DNA of 64,000 bases from Spirosoma fluviale (GTDB lineage Bacteria; Bacteroidota; Bacteroidia; Cytophagales; Spirosomataceae), in the NCBI RefSeq assembly GCF_900230225.1, contig NZ_OCNH01000001.1, positions 1,240,001 to 1,304,000 on the forward strand. The letters are read 5' to 3'. A program made the position numbers and the translations under genes. How positions within the stretch are numbered: the stretch's first letter is position 1; every line of letters starts with the position of its first letter. The notes beneath the pieces are model-generated. The model saw nothing but the letters and a program-made list of their open reading frames with translations, made no database searches and was not told where the DNA came from. This document shows, one piece after another, positions 41,748-50,067 of the stretch.

Positions 41748-42905
41748 ATGAAAAAAGTAATTTTACTTCTCAGTTCTTTGTTTTTGGGTTTTACCGCTCA
41801 ATCGCAGGATTCAACCACCGCAACACCAGGGAAATTTACCTTCTCCGGTTACATGGATACGTACTACTTCGGTAACTTCAACAACCCTAAAAGCCAGTCA
41901 AATCTTGGCTTGGGCGCGGGAGGAACAGCCGGTACAGCTCGTGCGTTCGATCAAAGAGCGGGTCAATTCGGTATCGGATTGATTCAGGCGAAAGCAGTTT
42001 ACTCGGCCAGTAAGGTCGACGCTGTTATGGACTTAACGTTCGGTCCTTTTTCTGATCTGGGTAACTACGGTAACTACATCGGGCCCCTTGGACCCGGTTC
42101 TACTTCACTAGCGATCAAGCAGGCCTACATCACGTACAAAGCGACGGATAAATTGTCGTTCACGGCTGGTCAGTTTGGTACGCACATTGGCTATGAAGTC
42201 ATTGACGCTCCGGTCAACTACAATTACTCGTTATCTAACTTGTTCAACAACGGTCCTTTCTACCACATTGGCCTGAAAGCGCAGTACGCTTTCAGCGATC
42301 GGGCTTCGCTGATGGTTGGTTTGGTAAACAACGTGGACAATCTATATGATAACAATAAGAAGAAAGGGTTGATTAGTCAATTGTTCTTCGCGCCGGTTTC
42401 TGGCTGGAATGTTTACCTGAACGCAATTGTGTCGAACGAAGCATCCGAAGATATTGATGCTGTACCAGCCGACAAAGCATCCTATCAACTATTTGATTTA
42501 ACGACTACCTATCAGGTGACATCTAAGTTTTTCTTAGGACTAAATGCTGCCTCTGGCTCTCAGAAAGGTGATTATCAGGGTTACGGCGGGCCATCAACGT
42601 CGAAAAGCTGGGGCGGTGTAGCTGTTTATTCTAATTATGCCTTCACGGATAAATTTGGCCTGGGTGTTCGTTACGAGACATTCGACAACAAAAACGGTGC
42701 GCGTGCCCTGACCGATGCTGCCGGAAACGGTGCCAGTGTTAATTCGATCACCGTAACGGGAAATATCACTGCTGCTGATGGACACTTACTACTCAAGCCT
42801 GAGCTGCGGATTGATAGCTACTCCGCCAATAAATTCGAAAAGAACGACGGTTCGTTAACAACCTCGCAGGCCACACTTGGTATGGCTGCTATCTTCAAGT
42901 TCTAG
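41748..42905 (+). CDS. Outer membrane porin (beta-barrel) linked to amtB
   Basis: A 385-residue protein with a signal peptide (MKKVILLLSSLFLGFTAQSQ). The rest alternates amphipathic strands ending in aromatic residues (FTFSGYMDTYYFGNFNN, AYITYKATDKLSFTAGQFGT, GLGVRYETFDN) and closes with the terminal F of an outer-membrane barrel (TLGMAAIFKF). It resembles the bacteroidete porins annotated next to ammonium transporters. ATG 41748 is where the signal starts. It is 60 bases upstream of amtB, in one operon, which suggests uptake of ammonium or a related small solute through the outer membrane. Confidence 0.85.
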   Translation: MKKVILLLSSLFLGFTAQSQDSTTATPGKFTFSGYMDTYYFGNFNNPKSQSNLGLGAGGTAGTARAFDQRAGQFGIGLIQAKAVYSASKVDAVMDLTFGPFSDLGNYGNYIGPLGPGSTSLAIKQAYITYKATDKLSFTAGQFGTHIGYEVIDAPVNYNYSLSNLFNNGPFYHIGLKAQYAFSDRASLMVGLVNNVDNLYDNNKKKGLISQLFFAPVSGWNVYLNAIVSNEASEDIDAVPADKASYQLFDLTTTYQVTSKFFLGLNAASGSQKGDYQGYGGPSTSKSWGGVAVYSNYAFTDKFGLGVRYETFDNKNGARALTDAAGNGASVNSITVTGNITAADGHLLLKPELRIDSYSANKFEKNDGSLTTSQATLGMAAIFKF

Positions 42906-42965
42906 TAACTGGCACTCATTTTCTTAACCCAACTTTCATTAGTACAACAAAAAACCTCAATTTCT

Positions 42966-44294
42966 ATGCAAAAGCCCAACTACATTCCTCTCGCCATATT
43001 GCTGGTTATCAGCTTAGTGGCTGTGTTTATGCCTGCTGTTCCGACACAAATTGTTACGGAAGGAATAAGTGCTGGTGATACCGCCTGGATGCTTGTCGCT
43101 ACCGCGCTGGTTTTGTTGATGACCCCAGGTCTGGCGTATTTCTACGGCGGGATGGTTAACAACAAAAACGTTATTTCGACCATGCTGCAAAGCTTTGTAG
43201 CCATGGGTGTAATCAGTATCCTGTGGGTAGTAGTTGGGTTTAGCCTGGCATTTGGCTCCAGCATTGGTGGCTTCGTAGGTAACCCAATGGATCACTTCAT
43301 GTTCAAAGGGGTGCTGGATGGTAAGCCCTGGTCACTGGCGGCTTCTATTCCGCTAGTTGTCTTCGCCTTTTTTCAGCTTAAGTTCGCCGTTATTACCCCA
43401 GCTCTCGTTACGGGTTCGATGGCCGAGCGTATCAACTTCCGTTCGTACGTTCTGTTCATGATTCTGTTTAGCCTGTTCGTTTACGCGCCTTTGGCTCACA
43501 TGACCTGGCATCCAGAAGGTATTTTATTTAAGTTAGGTGTGCTTGACTTCGCTGGTGGTACGGTTGTACACATGTCGGCAGGTTGGGCTGCACTTGCAGG
43601 TGCTTTGTACCTGAAGCGCCGGAAGTCGCACCTTGAAGCCAGCTATTTCCCACCGGCAAACATCCCGTTCGTATTATTGGGCACAGGTCTGCTGTGGTTC
43701 GGCTGGTTTGGCTTCAACGCCGGTTCGGCAGTAGCTGCATCGCCATTAGCTGCTTCGGCTTTTGCTACAACCAACACAGCGGCTGCTTCGGCAGGTCTGG
43801 CCTGGGTACTGTTCGATGCCGCTAAAGGCAAAAAAGTATCTGCTCTTGGTTTCTGTATCGGTGCTGTTGTTGGTCTGGTTGCCATTACACCGGCCGCCGG
43901 TTTCGTGACCATCCCAACGGCCATTTTCATTGGTACGATTGGCGCTATAATCTCGAACTATGTGGCTCACCTGCGGTCTAAGTCTACGCTTGATGATACG
44001 CTTGATGTATTCCCTTGCCACGGTGTTGGTGGTATGGTCGGTATGGTTATGACAGGTATCTTCGCAAGCAAAGGCATCAACTCCGCTGTTGTTGACGAAG
44101 GGCTGGCATTTGGTCAAACCAAATTGTTCATTACACACATGATTGCGCTGGTTGGTGTATCGGTCTTTGCCTTTGTCATGTCCTACGCCTTACTGAAAGT
44201 GACCGACCTGATCCTTCCGCTGCGTGTTACTGAAGAAGACGAAAAATCGGGTCTGGATGTAAGCCAGCACGACGAATTCCTCATCGAAGCGTAA
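42966..44294 (+). CDS. amtB: Ammonium transporter Amt
   Basis: A 442-residue Amt/MEP/Rh channel with about 11 membrane helices. Visible blocks are TALVLLMTPGLAYFYGGMVN (about 36-55, first helix with the conserved G-x-x-Y), FAGGTVVHMSAGWAALAGAL (about 195-214, with the pore His), and HGVGGMVGMVMTGIFA (about 348-363, with the second His). It moves NH4+/NH3 across the inner membrane. No glnK/PII gene lies next to it in the window. The upstream porin is probably cotranscribed. Confidence 0.95.
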   Translation: MQKPNYIPLAILLVISLVAVFMPAVPTQIVTEGISAGDTAWMLVATALVLLMTPGLAYFYGGMVNNKNVISTMLQSFVAMGVISILWVVVGFSLAFGSSIGGFVGNPMDHFMFKGVLDGKPWSLAASIPLVVFAFFQLKFAVITPALVTGSMAERINFRSYVLFMILFSLFVYAPLAHMTWHPEGILFKLGVLDFAGGTVVHMSAGWAALAGALYLKRRKSHLEASYFPPANIPFVLLGTGLLWFGWFGFNAGSAVAASPLAASAFATTNTAAASAGLAWVLFDAAKGKKVSALGFCIGAVVGLVAITPAAGFVTIPTAIFIGTIGAIISNYVAHLRSKSTLDDTLDVFPCHGVGGMVGMVMTGIFASKGINSAVVDEGLAFGQTKLFITHMIALVGVSVFAFVMSYALLKVTDLILPLRVTEEDEKSGLDVSQHDEFLIEA

Positions 44295-44298
44295 AAAT

Positions 44299-44362
44299 AT
44301 ATAGGATGTATGATTTGGAATGTATGACCAGTAGTTGACATTCTATATCATACATCCTATAT
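44299..44362 (+). terminator. Palindromic unit after amtB (ATATAGGATGTATGAT arms)
   Basis: Perfect 16-base arms at 44299-44314 and 44347-44362, extended inward by GGAATGT/ACATTC. It starts 4 bases after the amtB stop. It is followed by a second copy of ATATCATACATC. It could stop or protect the transcript, but has the look of a dispersed repeat. Confidence 0.6.
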
Positions 44363-44446
44363 CATACATCTTCAACTGAGCCACAGGCACCCTGTCTGGC
44401 CTACAATGTCTGACAGCTTTATCTGTGGTTTTGTTGTACTCATGGA

Positions 44447-44468
44447 GCCGTTCCCGCTTGGGAGCGGT
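44447..44468 (+). terminator. Possible terminator (GCCGTTCCC GCTT GGGAGCGGT)
   Basis: Eight-base stem with one G-U pair and a TTTCC tail, inside the 247-base gap after amtB. Confidence 0.4.
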
Positions 44469-44541
44469 TTCCTATTTTAGGGATTAATGCTCTATTCACC
44501 AAGCAAGCAATTAGAGGATTTGTATATTTCTTACTAATTGA

Positions 44542-44952
44542 CTAGTAAATAGCCCGCATCCGGTTGTTTTTGGGGTTATGCTCCACTTCGGCTAAGCCTA
44601 GAGCTTCCATCAACGGCGGAATATACATGCCAAACCGACCGCGAAGTCCCTTTTTTAGACCGTACCAACCACCAATCGGGTTTTCCTCCGATCGTCCCCA
44701 CGCTTCGATCGTTCCTGCTTTAGCTGGTTTCTGTTCATCAGTAGCCCCAAGCTCTACCCAGTCGCCGTGCTGTTTGAGCATCGTGTGCAGATCGTTGAGA
44801 CAACGAAAGTCGTAGTGTAAGATCGTTTTGCCAACTGTGCAAACCAGAATCTCAATACCGTCTTTTTTTGCTTTGTACATAGTATAGTCCGATGTACCCG
44901 GAGGAGTTTGTAATGGCCACGGATTTTCTTGCGTGCCTCTTTCCTGTTCCAT
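44542..44952 (-). CDS. Conserved hypothetical protein (DUF6855-like)
   Basis: A 136-residue cytoplasmic protein with distinctive blocks: NPWPLQTPPGTSDYTMYKAK (about 11-30), HYDFRCLNDLHTMLKQHGDW (about 46-65), EAWGRSEENPIGGWYGLKKG (about 85-104) and the C-terminal GLAEVEHNPKNNRMRA. I recall a family of this description under DUF6855, number uncertain. Function unknown; no catalytic residues can be named. It lies before the DUF1304 gene in tandem direction. Confidence 0.75.
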   Translation of the reverse strand: MEQERGTQENPWPLQTPPGTSDYTMYKAKKDGIEILVCTVGKTILHYDFRCLNDLHTMLKQHGDWVELGATDEQKPAKAGTIEAWGRSEENPIGGWYGLKKGLRGRFGMYIPPLMEALGLAEVEHNPKNNRMRAIY

Positions 44953-44988
44953 GTGGTGAACGATTAAAGATGATTAAGTTTATTATTT

Positions 44989-45351
44989 TTAGGCTAAGGC
45001 AATCGCTAAAAGCGCCAGAATTGCCGGAAGGGCCTGAACAAAAAATATAGAGCGTTGGGCAGTTAGTGCGCCAAAAACTCCGGCTACAATAACACAGCCG
45101 AGAAAAAAATAAGCAACGTTAACCTTCCAGGCTGCATCGTCAATCAACAAAGACCAAAGCAGACCGGCGGCAAGAAAGCCATTGTAAAGTCCCTGATTGG
45201 CAGCCAGCGACTTTGTCTTTTCGAACAGATCAGGAGGGAATGATTTGAATGTTTTACGTCCCTGGGTAGTCCAGGCAAACATTTCCAGCCATAGAATGTA
45301 TAGGTGTTCAAGCGCAACAAATCCGATAAGTATTTCAGCAGTTAGTTTCAT
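44989..45351 (-). CDS. DUF1304 family membrane protein
   Basis: A 120-residue protein with four predicted helices (residues about 5-20, 60-70, 78-94 and 100-119). Family blocks are ALEHLYILWLEMFAW and KSLAANQGLYNGFLAAGLLW (about 47-66). Function unknown. It lies 36 bases upstream of the DUF6855-like gene on the same strand. Confidence 0.9.
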   Translation of the reverse strand: MKLTAEILIGFVALEHLYILWLEMFAWTTQGRKTFKSFPPDLFEKTKSLAANQGLYNGFLAAGLLWSLLIDDAAWKVNVAYFFLGCVIVAGVFGALTAQRSIFFVQALPAILALLAIALA

Positions 45352-45514
45352 AAAGTAAAGGGTTTGATTAGTGGGTGTTATCAGAGAAGCAAGAAAGCTA
45401 AAAGCGAACAGAAAAACACCATAAAGAGCTTTTGCGAGGTAACTAACCTTATGATTAACAAGGCTTTGTTGCCCATGTTCTTCCAGGAAAAGTTGTTAAT
45501 CCAAACCGTGGGTA

Positions 45515-45543
45515 ATAAAAAAGCCGGTATGACTACCGGCTTA
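45515..45543 (-). terminator. Rho-independent terminator of mtaB
   Basis: Minus-strand stem AAGCCGGTA / TACCGGCTT (45521-45542, loop 4) followed by TTTTTATT. It is 25 bases after the mtaB stop. The rest of 45352-45567 shows nothing. Confidence 0.9.
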
Positions 45544-45567
45544 GTTTACAACTAAAATCTTCGTGAT

Positions 45568-46896
45568 TTAATGAGTTTCCAATACGACTTCTGGCTCGGT
45601 CACATCCATTAAACCCTCCGCATTGATACCATTTAAGTTTACGACCAGCGTTTCGTTAATAAGCAATGGGTCGTACTTGGCCACAACGCGGACGTAGTTC
45701 TCGGTAAAACCCTGCATCATGCCATTGGCCACATCCTCTTCAAACAGGACTGTCGCACTTCGACCAACCTGTGTTTCGTAAAAAGCCCGGCGTTTTTTGT
45801 CAGACAAAATGTGCAACATCTTCGAGCGTTCCGCCCGGACATGGCCCGGTACGGTTGGTTTGATGCTCAGCGCAGTTGTATTCGGTCGTTCGGAGTAGGT
45901 GAATATGTGCAGATACGAGATCGGGAGTTCATTCAGGAATAGGTACGTTTCCTTGAACTCCACATCGGTTTCGCCGGGATGGCCCACAATCACATCGACG
46001 CCGATACAGGCATGGGGCATTAATTCCTTTATTTTCTGAACCCGATCTACGTAAAGTTCACGCTTATACCGACGACGCATCAGGGCCAGCACGCGGTTGC
46101 TGCCCGTTTGAAGCGGAATATGAAAGTGCGGCACAAAGCGCTTTGACTGGGCAACAAAATCAATGATTTCATCGGTCAGTAGGTTTGGCTCAATGCTCGA
46201 AATCCGAAAACGTTCAATGCCTTCCACCTCATCCAACGCCCGAACAAGGTCGAAAAAGGTTTCTTCCCGCTGGCCGTTGATCAAGCCAAAATCTCCGATG
46301 TTGACACCTGTGAGTACGATTTCTTTGACCCCTCTGGCCGCAATGTCATGCGCTGCCTGTACCACGTTAGCAATCGTATCGGAACGGCTCTTGCCCCTTG
46401 CTAATGGAATGGTGCAATAGGCACAGGGGTAATCGCAACCGTCCTGCACTTTCAGAAAGGTCCGTGTCCGATCGTTGAGCGAATAGGCGGCATGGTAATC
46501 AATTGCCTCTTCGATAGGTGAATTGAATACCTGAGCGGGTTCGCCCGTGGGTACCTTCACAAAAGTCGGCATGAGCTCGTGCAGGCGGAATTTTTCGGCC
46601 GCGCCCAATACCGCATCGACACCTGGAATTTCCGAAATCTCTTTCGGCTTCAGCTGGGCGTAGCACCCTAAAATGGCTACGTAACCATCGGGATTAATTT
46701 TCTGCGCTTCACGAACAATCTTCCGACATTTTTTATCGGCATTGTCCGTCACGGAGCAGGTGTTGATGATGAAAATATCGGGTTGTTGATTGAATTCCAC
46801 CCGCTCAAAACCCTGCTGTTCCATTAGCCGGGCCAGAGTAGAGGTTTCAGAAAAATTCAGTTTGCAACCGAGTGTATAAAAAGCAACTTTTTTCAC
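45568..46896 (-). CDS. mtaB: tRNA t6A37 methylthiotransferase MtaB
   Basis: A 442-residue radical-SAM methylthiotransferase that turns N6-threonylcarbamoyladenosine 37 into ms2t6A. It has the N-terminal UPF0004 domain (KVAFYTLGCKLNFSETST, and the Cys motifs in FIINTCSVTDNAD and ILGCYAQ), the radical-SAM CxxxCxxC as CDYPCAYC (about residues 155-162), and a TRAM domain near the C-terminus. GTG at 46896 is the chosen start (MKKVAFYT); a TTG at 46917 overlaps the -7 element TACTTTTG. Divergent from rsmE. Confidence 0.95.
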   Translation of the reverse strand: MKKVAFYTLGCKLNFSETSTLARLMEQQGFERVEFNQQPDIFIINTCSVTDNADKKCRKIVREAQKINPDGYVAILGCYAQLKPKEISEIPGVDAVLGAAEKFRLHELMPTFVKVPTGEPAQVFNSPIEEAIDYHAAYSLNDRTRTFLKVQDGCDYPCAYCTIPLARGKSRSDTIANVVQAAHDIAARGVKEIVLTGVNIGDFGLINGQREETFFDLVRALDEVEGIERFRISSIEPNLLTDEIIDFVAQSKRFVPHFHIPLQTGSNRVLALMRRRYKRELYVDRVQKIKELMPHACIGVDVIVGHPGETDVEFKETYLFLNELPISYLHIFTYSERPNTTALSIKPTVPGHVRAERSKMLHILSDKKRRAFYETQVGRSATVLFEEDVANGMMQGFTENYVRVVAKYDPLLINETLVVNLNGINAEGLMDVTEPEVVLETH

Positions 46897-46914
46897 GGCA
46901 AGTAATCTATCCTG

Positions 46915-46922
46915 CAAAAGTA
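46915..46922 (-). promoter_or_regulatory. -7 element TACTTTTG for mtaB
   Basis: Minus-strand TACTTTTG (TAnnTTTG) ends 18 bases before the GTG start. The -33 box is not clear. It shows that the TTG at 46917 is probably not the start. Confidence 0.55.
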
Positions 46923-46947
46923 CAAAAAAACAATGGGGTGGGTTCCG

Positions 46948-46977
46948 TTTGAGTGATTAACTGACTGTGTACTTTTG
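46948..46977 (+). promoter_or_regulatory. Bacteroidete promoter for rsmE
   Basis: TTTG (46948-46951), an 18-base spacer and TACTTTTG (46970-46977). The ATG at 46986 follows after 8 bases, so the leader is very short. Confidence 0.65.
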
Positions 46978-46985
46978 CTGAACGT

Positions 46986-47693
46986 ATGCATCTATTCTAT
47001 CAATCAGAGATTATTGCCGGAGAAGCCACGCAGCACTTAACGGAGGATGATTCCCGCCATGCTGTCAAAACATTACGGTTGCGGGCTGGCGATGCGATTA
47101 CCGTTACGGATGGACACGGAAATCAGTATGCCGCCGTTATTCATGAAACGGACCTCCGCCGGTGTGCCTTTCGCATAAAAGCTGTGCATACGACGCTCCC
47201 AAGGCCCTTCTCGATCAGGATTTGCGTGGCCCCCACCAAAAATCTAGACCGGATCGAGTGGTTCGTTGAAAAAGCGGTAGAAGTGGGCATCGAGCGAATC
47301 AGTTTCTTTTTCGGTCAGCATTCCGAACGACGGGTGTTGAAACTGGAACGGATAGAAAAGATTGCCATATCGGCCATGAAGCAGTCATTACAATCTTTTT
47401 TGCCTAAATTAGACGATGCGGTTCCATTTGGGGAAATGCTGAAAACTATAGGGGATGGGCAACGGTTTATTGCTCACTTACCGCCCGATCGGCCGCCGGT
47501 CAATTTGGCGAAACGGGCAACTGAAGCCGGGCAGTATGTTGTTCTGATTGGGCCGGAAGGCGATTTTGCCGATACTGAAATTCAGCAGGCTCTGGTCGCT
47601 GGTTTTCAGGTGGTAACGCTTGGTCCTAACCGATTGCGTACCGAAACAGCCGCCCTTACGGCCTGCCAGGTGTTGAATTTTATTAATCAGTAA
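46986..47693 (+). CDS. rsmE: 16S rRNA (uracil-1498-N3)-methyltransferase RsmE
   Basis: A 235-residue SPOUT methyltransferase that methylates U1498 of 16S rRNA. The N-terminal RNA-binding domain has MHLFYQSEIIAGEATQHLTE and HAVKTLRLRAGDAITVTDGH. The SPOUT knot at the C-terminus contains YVVLIGPEGDFADTEIQQAL (about 185-204) and LGPNRLRTETAALTACQVL (about 212-230), which bind SAM. Length is normal. It is divergent from mtaB. Confidence 0.95.
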   Translation: MHLFYQSEIIAGEATQHLTEDDSRHAVKTLRLRAGDAITVTDGHGNQYAAVIHETDLRRCAFRIKAVHTTLPRPFSIRICVAPTKNLDRIEWFVEKAVEVGIERISFFFGQHSERRVLKLERIEKIAISAMKQSLQSFLPKLDDAVPFGEMLKTIGDGQRFIAHLPPDRPPVNLAKRATEAGQYVVLIGPEGDFADTEIQQALVAGFQVVTLGPNRLRTETAALTACQVLNFINQ

Positions 47694-47766
47694 CGTATGG
47701 GCTAACCTGTCAATTGGCCCGTTTGTTGAGTAACTAATTACCAGCATCAGGTTGGTCAGAAAAGCA

Positions 47767-48426
47767 ATGAAAAAACTTCTTATCGTTTTCCTTCTTTTAC
47801 ATTCTTCAGTAATCATCGCGAATGCACAGTATGCGTATAAAATTGCCAAGCTGAAGTACAATGGTGGGGGTGACTGGTACGCCAATAAAACATCGATGCC
47901 CAACCTGATCAAGTTTGCGAATGCCAATCTGCGCATGAATATATTCCCCGAGGAGGACATTGTTGAGCCGGGTAGCCCCGATATTTTCGGGTATCCTTTT
48001 GTGCATATGACGGGTCACGGGAATGTTACTTTTAGCGATGCCGATGTACAAAATATGCGCCGGTACCTGATGTCGGGCGGTTTTTTGCACGTTGATGATA
48101 ACTACGGACTGGATAAATTTATCCGACGCGAGATGAAAAAGGTCTTTCCGGAGCTTAATTTTATCGAACTGCCGTTCAACCACCCTGTTTACCAGCAGAA
48201 ATTTAAGTTTGCGAGCGGCTTACCTAAGGTACACGAGCATGATGCTAAAGCACCCCAGGGTTTTGGCCTGATCTATCAGGGTCGGCTGGTCTGTTTTTAC
48301 AGCTATGAGTGCGACTTGGGGAATGGGTGGGAGGATCAGAGTGTTTATAATGACCCTGAACCAGTGCGGCAGCAAGCGCTTCGTATGGGCGCTAATCTGT
48401 TGCAATACGCAACAACCACAAATTAA
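47767..48426 (+). CDS. Exported DUF4159 protein
   Basis: A 219-residue DUF4159 protein with a signal peptide (MKKLLIVFLLLHSSVIIANAQ; start ATG 47767, not the GTG at 47752). It has KIAKLKYNGGGDWYANKTSM (about 25-44), GGFLHVDDNYGLD (about 109-121) and a C-terminal QALRMGANLLQYA. It is a relative of the cytoplasmic protein at 24100-24717, but is exported and not next to MoxR. Function unknown. Confidence 0.88.
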   Translation: MKKLLIVFLLLHSSVIIANAQYAYKIAKLKYNGGGDWYANKTSMPNLIKFANANLRMNIFPEEDIVEPGSPDIFGYPFVHMTGHGNVTFSDADVQNMRRYLMSGGFLHVDDNYGLDKFIRREMKKVFPELNFIELPFNHPVYQQKFKFASGLPKVHEHDAKAPQGFGLIYQGRLVCFYSYECDLGNGWEDQSVYNDPEPVRQQALRMGANLLQYATTTN

Positions 48427-48473
48427 TTAACCTTTTATTGCCCGAAGGCAAGCCAAAACGGGTTAAATTTCGT

Positions 48474-48481
48474 TAGTTTTG
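48474..48481 (+). promoter_or_regulatory. Possible -7 element TAGTTTTG for the desaturase gene
   Basis: Matches TAnnTTTG 49 bases before the GTG start at 48531. No convincing -33 box. Confidence 0.4.
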
Positions 48482-48530
48482 TACGGGTATTCCGTGTTAT
48501 CAGTAAACTTCACCTTTTAATTTTATCATT

Positions 48531-49346
48531 GTGATTGTACTGGCCGCGTTCATTGGGCATTGGTATTTGTCCCTGTTCTGCCAAACCTTTTTCCTGCATC
48601 GTTATTCCGCCCACAAAATGTTCTCGATGAGCAAATTTTGGGAGCGTTTTTTCTATGCACTCACCTATGTATCGCAAGGTTCGTCGTACCTGAGTCCACG
48701 GGCTTATGCCGTGCTTCACCGGATGCACCACGCCTTCAGCGACACTGAAAGAGATCCTCATTCGCCCCATCACACGAAGAACATCTTCACGATGATGTGG
48801 AAAACAAAAGATATTTATAATGCTGTACTTCACCGCAAACAGCCTATAGAGCGCCAGTTTGACCGGAACTATCCGGAATGGAGCTTCATCGAAAAAGTTG
48901 GCGATTCGTGGGTGTCACGCGCTGGCTGGGCTGTGCTGTATAGCGTCTTTTATATTTTCGCCTTTATCTATCTGGATATGCACTGGGCGTTCTTTTTCCT
49001 GTTACCCGTTCACTTCGTAATGGGACCCGTACACGGCGCGATTATTAACTGGAGCGGCCACAAATACGGTTACTCGAACTTCGATAACCAGGATCAATCG
49101 AAAAATTCGCTTATTCTTGACGTGGTTATGATGGGTGAGTTATTCCAGAACAACCACCATAAGCGGCCGAACTCGGCTAATTTTGGTGCCAAATGGTTTG
49201 AATTCGATCCCACCTTCCCCGTAATTGGCATTCTGCATAAACTGCACATCGTTCGGTTAAGACCATCGGCTGAAGCCAAGAAAGCTCAGCATGAAGTAGG
49301 CCACGACCGCCTGGTTGAAGAAGTTCAAAAAGAAGTAGAAGCTTAA
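48531..49346 (+). CDS. Acyl-CoA/fatty acid desaturase
   Basis: A 271-residue membrane-bound desaturase that places a double bond in acyl chains using two iron ions held by histidine boxes. The boxes are HRYSAH (about residues 24-29), HRMHH (about 63-67, followed by AFSDTERDPHSPH) and NNHHKRP (about 205-211). Four hydrophobic helices lie in pairs before and after the boxes. GTG 48531 is the only start that keeps the first helix. It stands alone, ended by a terminator. Confidence 0.9.
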   Translation: MIVLAAFIGHWYLSLFCQTFFLHRYSAHKMFSMSKFWERFFYALTYVSQGSSYLSPRAYAVLHRMHHAFSDTERDPHSPHHTKNIFTMMWKTKDIYNAVLHRKQPIERQFDRNYPEWSFIEKVGDSWVSRAGWAVLYSVFYIFAFIYLDMHWAFFFLLPVHFVMGPVHGAIINWSGHKYGYSNFDNQDQSKNSLILDVVMMGELFQNNHHKRPNSANFGAKWFEFDPTFPVIGILHKLHIVRLRPSAEAKKAQHEVGHDRLVEEVQKEVEA

Positions 49347-49366
49347 GACGGTAGTTCTTCTTTACG

Positions 49367-49400
49367 AAAAAGCTCCGGCCATCAGGTCGGAGCTTTTTTT
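49367..49400 (+). terminator. Rho-independent terminator of the desaturase gene
   Basis: AAAAGCTCCG and CGGAGCTTTT arms with a 10-base loop and a TTTTTTT tail. Confidence 0.9.
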
Positions 49401-49409
49401 ATGTAAGGT

Positions 49410-49433
49410 GGCCGATCCGCCGTGCGGTACTAC
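49410..49433. repeat. REP-like half-unit (GTAGTACCGCACGG on minus strand)
   Basis: Read on the minus strand it starts GTAGTACCGCACGGCGGATC, akin to the arms at 26148-26216. Its GTAG supplies the TAG stop codon of the HAD gene at 49430-49432. Only one arm is present. Confidence 0.6.
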
Positions 49434-49957
49434 AGCAAATGATCGGCAATGTTCTGCCAGGTTTTCACGCGTTTGAATTCGGTGTCTTCACGGTTATGCA
49501 AGGCATCGAACAACAAGCCTTCACCCTGAAACGTCCTCAGATTTCGGGGTAAATCGTCGATCAGATAGTCGGTGTTGAGTACACTCTTATCGCCGAGGAA
49601 AATGTAGTTGTGCCAGGAGATACCGGGAAAATGCTCCTGTAGCCAATCCCACTTCTCCCGCAGCGAGTTTGGGAATTCCTGGGCAGCCGAGGCTACAAAC
49701 ACATCATATTTTTCCATTAAAGCCGAGATCACTTCTTTAGCGCCTTCCATGACCGGAATGTCCCTGAAAAAGCCCGGCTCGTAAACTCGCTCAGATATGG
49801 CCTTGTACTCATGCTCATCAAATAACTCGTGGAAAGATTTTTCCTTTAGTTCTTCAAGAGTGTAGCGAGGCATTTCGCCCTCAAGGTACAGTTTAATGAA
49901 CTTGGCGTGGGTGTCGGCCATCACATCGTCCATGTCAATTGCAATGCGTTTTTTCAT
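49430..49957 (-). CDS. HAD-type 5'(3')-deoxyribonucleotidase-like protein
   Basis: A 175-residue HAD-superfamily protein of the 5' nucleotidase, deoxy (NT5C) type. Motif I is IAIDMDDVMAD, with nucleophile Asp8 and acid Asp10. Motif II is likely VFVASAA (about 90-96), and motifs III/IV are in the lysine-containing REKWDWL and the DYLIDDLPRNL segment (about 134-144). Such enzymes hydrolyse dNMPs. ATG 49957 is the right start; the TTG/GTG-type upstream extension (MVGQRNH...) is encoded by a dispersed repeat. Confidence 0.85.
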   Translation of the reverse strand: MKKRIAIDMDDVMADTHAKFIKLYLEGEMPRYTLEELKEKSFHELFDEHEYKAISERVYEPGFFRDIPVMEGAKEVISALMEKYDVFVASAAQEFPNSLREKWDWLQEHFPGISWHNYIFLGDKSVLNTDYLIDDLPRNLRTFQGEGLLFDALHNREDTEFKRVKTWQNIADHLL

Positions 49958-49966
49958 ACTGTCAGA

Positions 49967-50067
49967 ACCGGGATTTATGTGATTTCGTTGACCGACCATG
50001 ATTTAGCTTTCTTTGAAAGCCAGATAACAAAATCATGGTCAGTCAGTAAAATCGCATAAATCCTGGT
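49967..50067. repeat. Long imperfect inverted repeat (38-base arms)
   Basis: Arms at 49967-50004 and 50030-50067 agree at 32 of 38 positions, and all six differences are transitions. Core: GGATTTATG and GACCATGATTT. It lies between the HAD gene and the E2 gene and reaches the E2 stop codon (50067-50069). The design suggests a dispersed palindromic element. Confidence 0.8.

Noticed and set aside
44299-44541. The region after amtB as a possible riboswitch or tRNA
   Set aside because: No cloverleaf or conserved riboswitch core was found; only hairpins of terminator or repeat type are present.
45364-45555. A 63-codon plus-strand frame in the gap before mtaB
   Set aside because: No family, no clear start context, and the mtaB terminator lies inside it.
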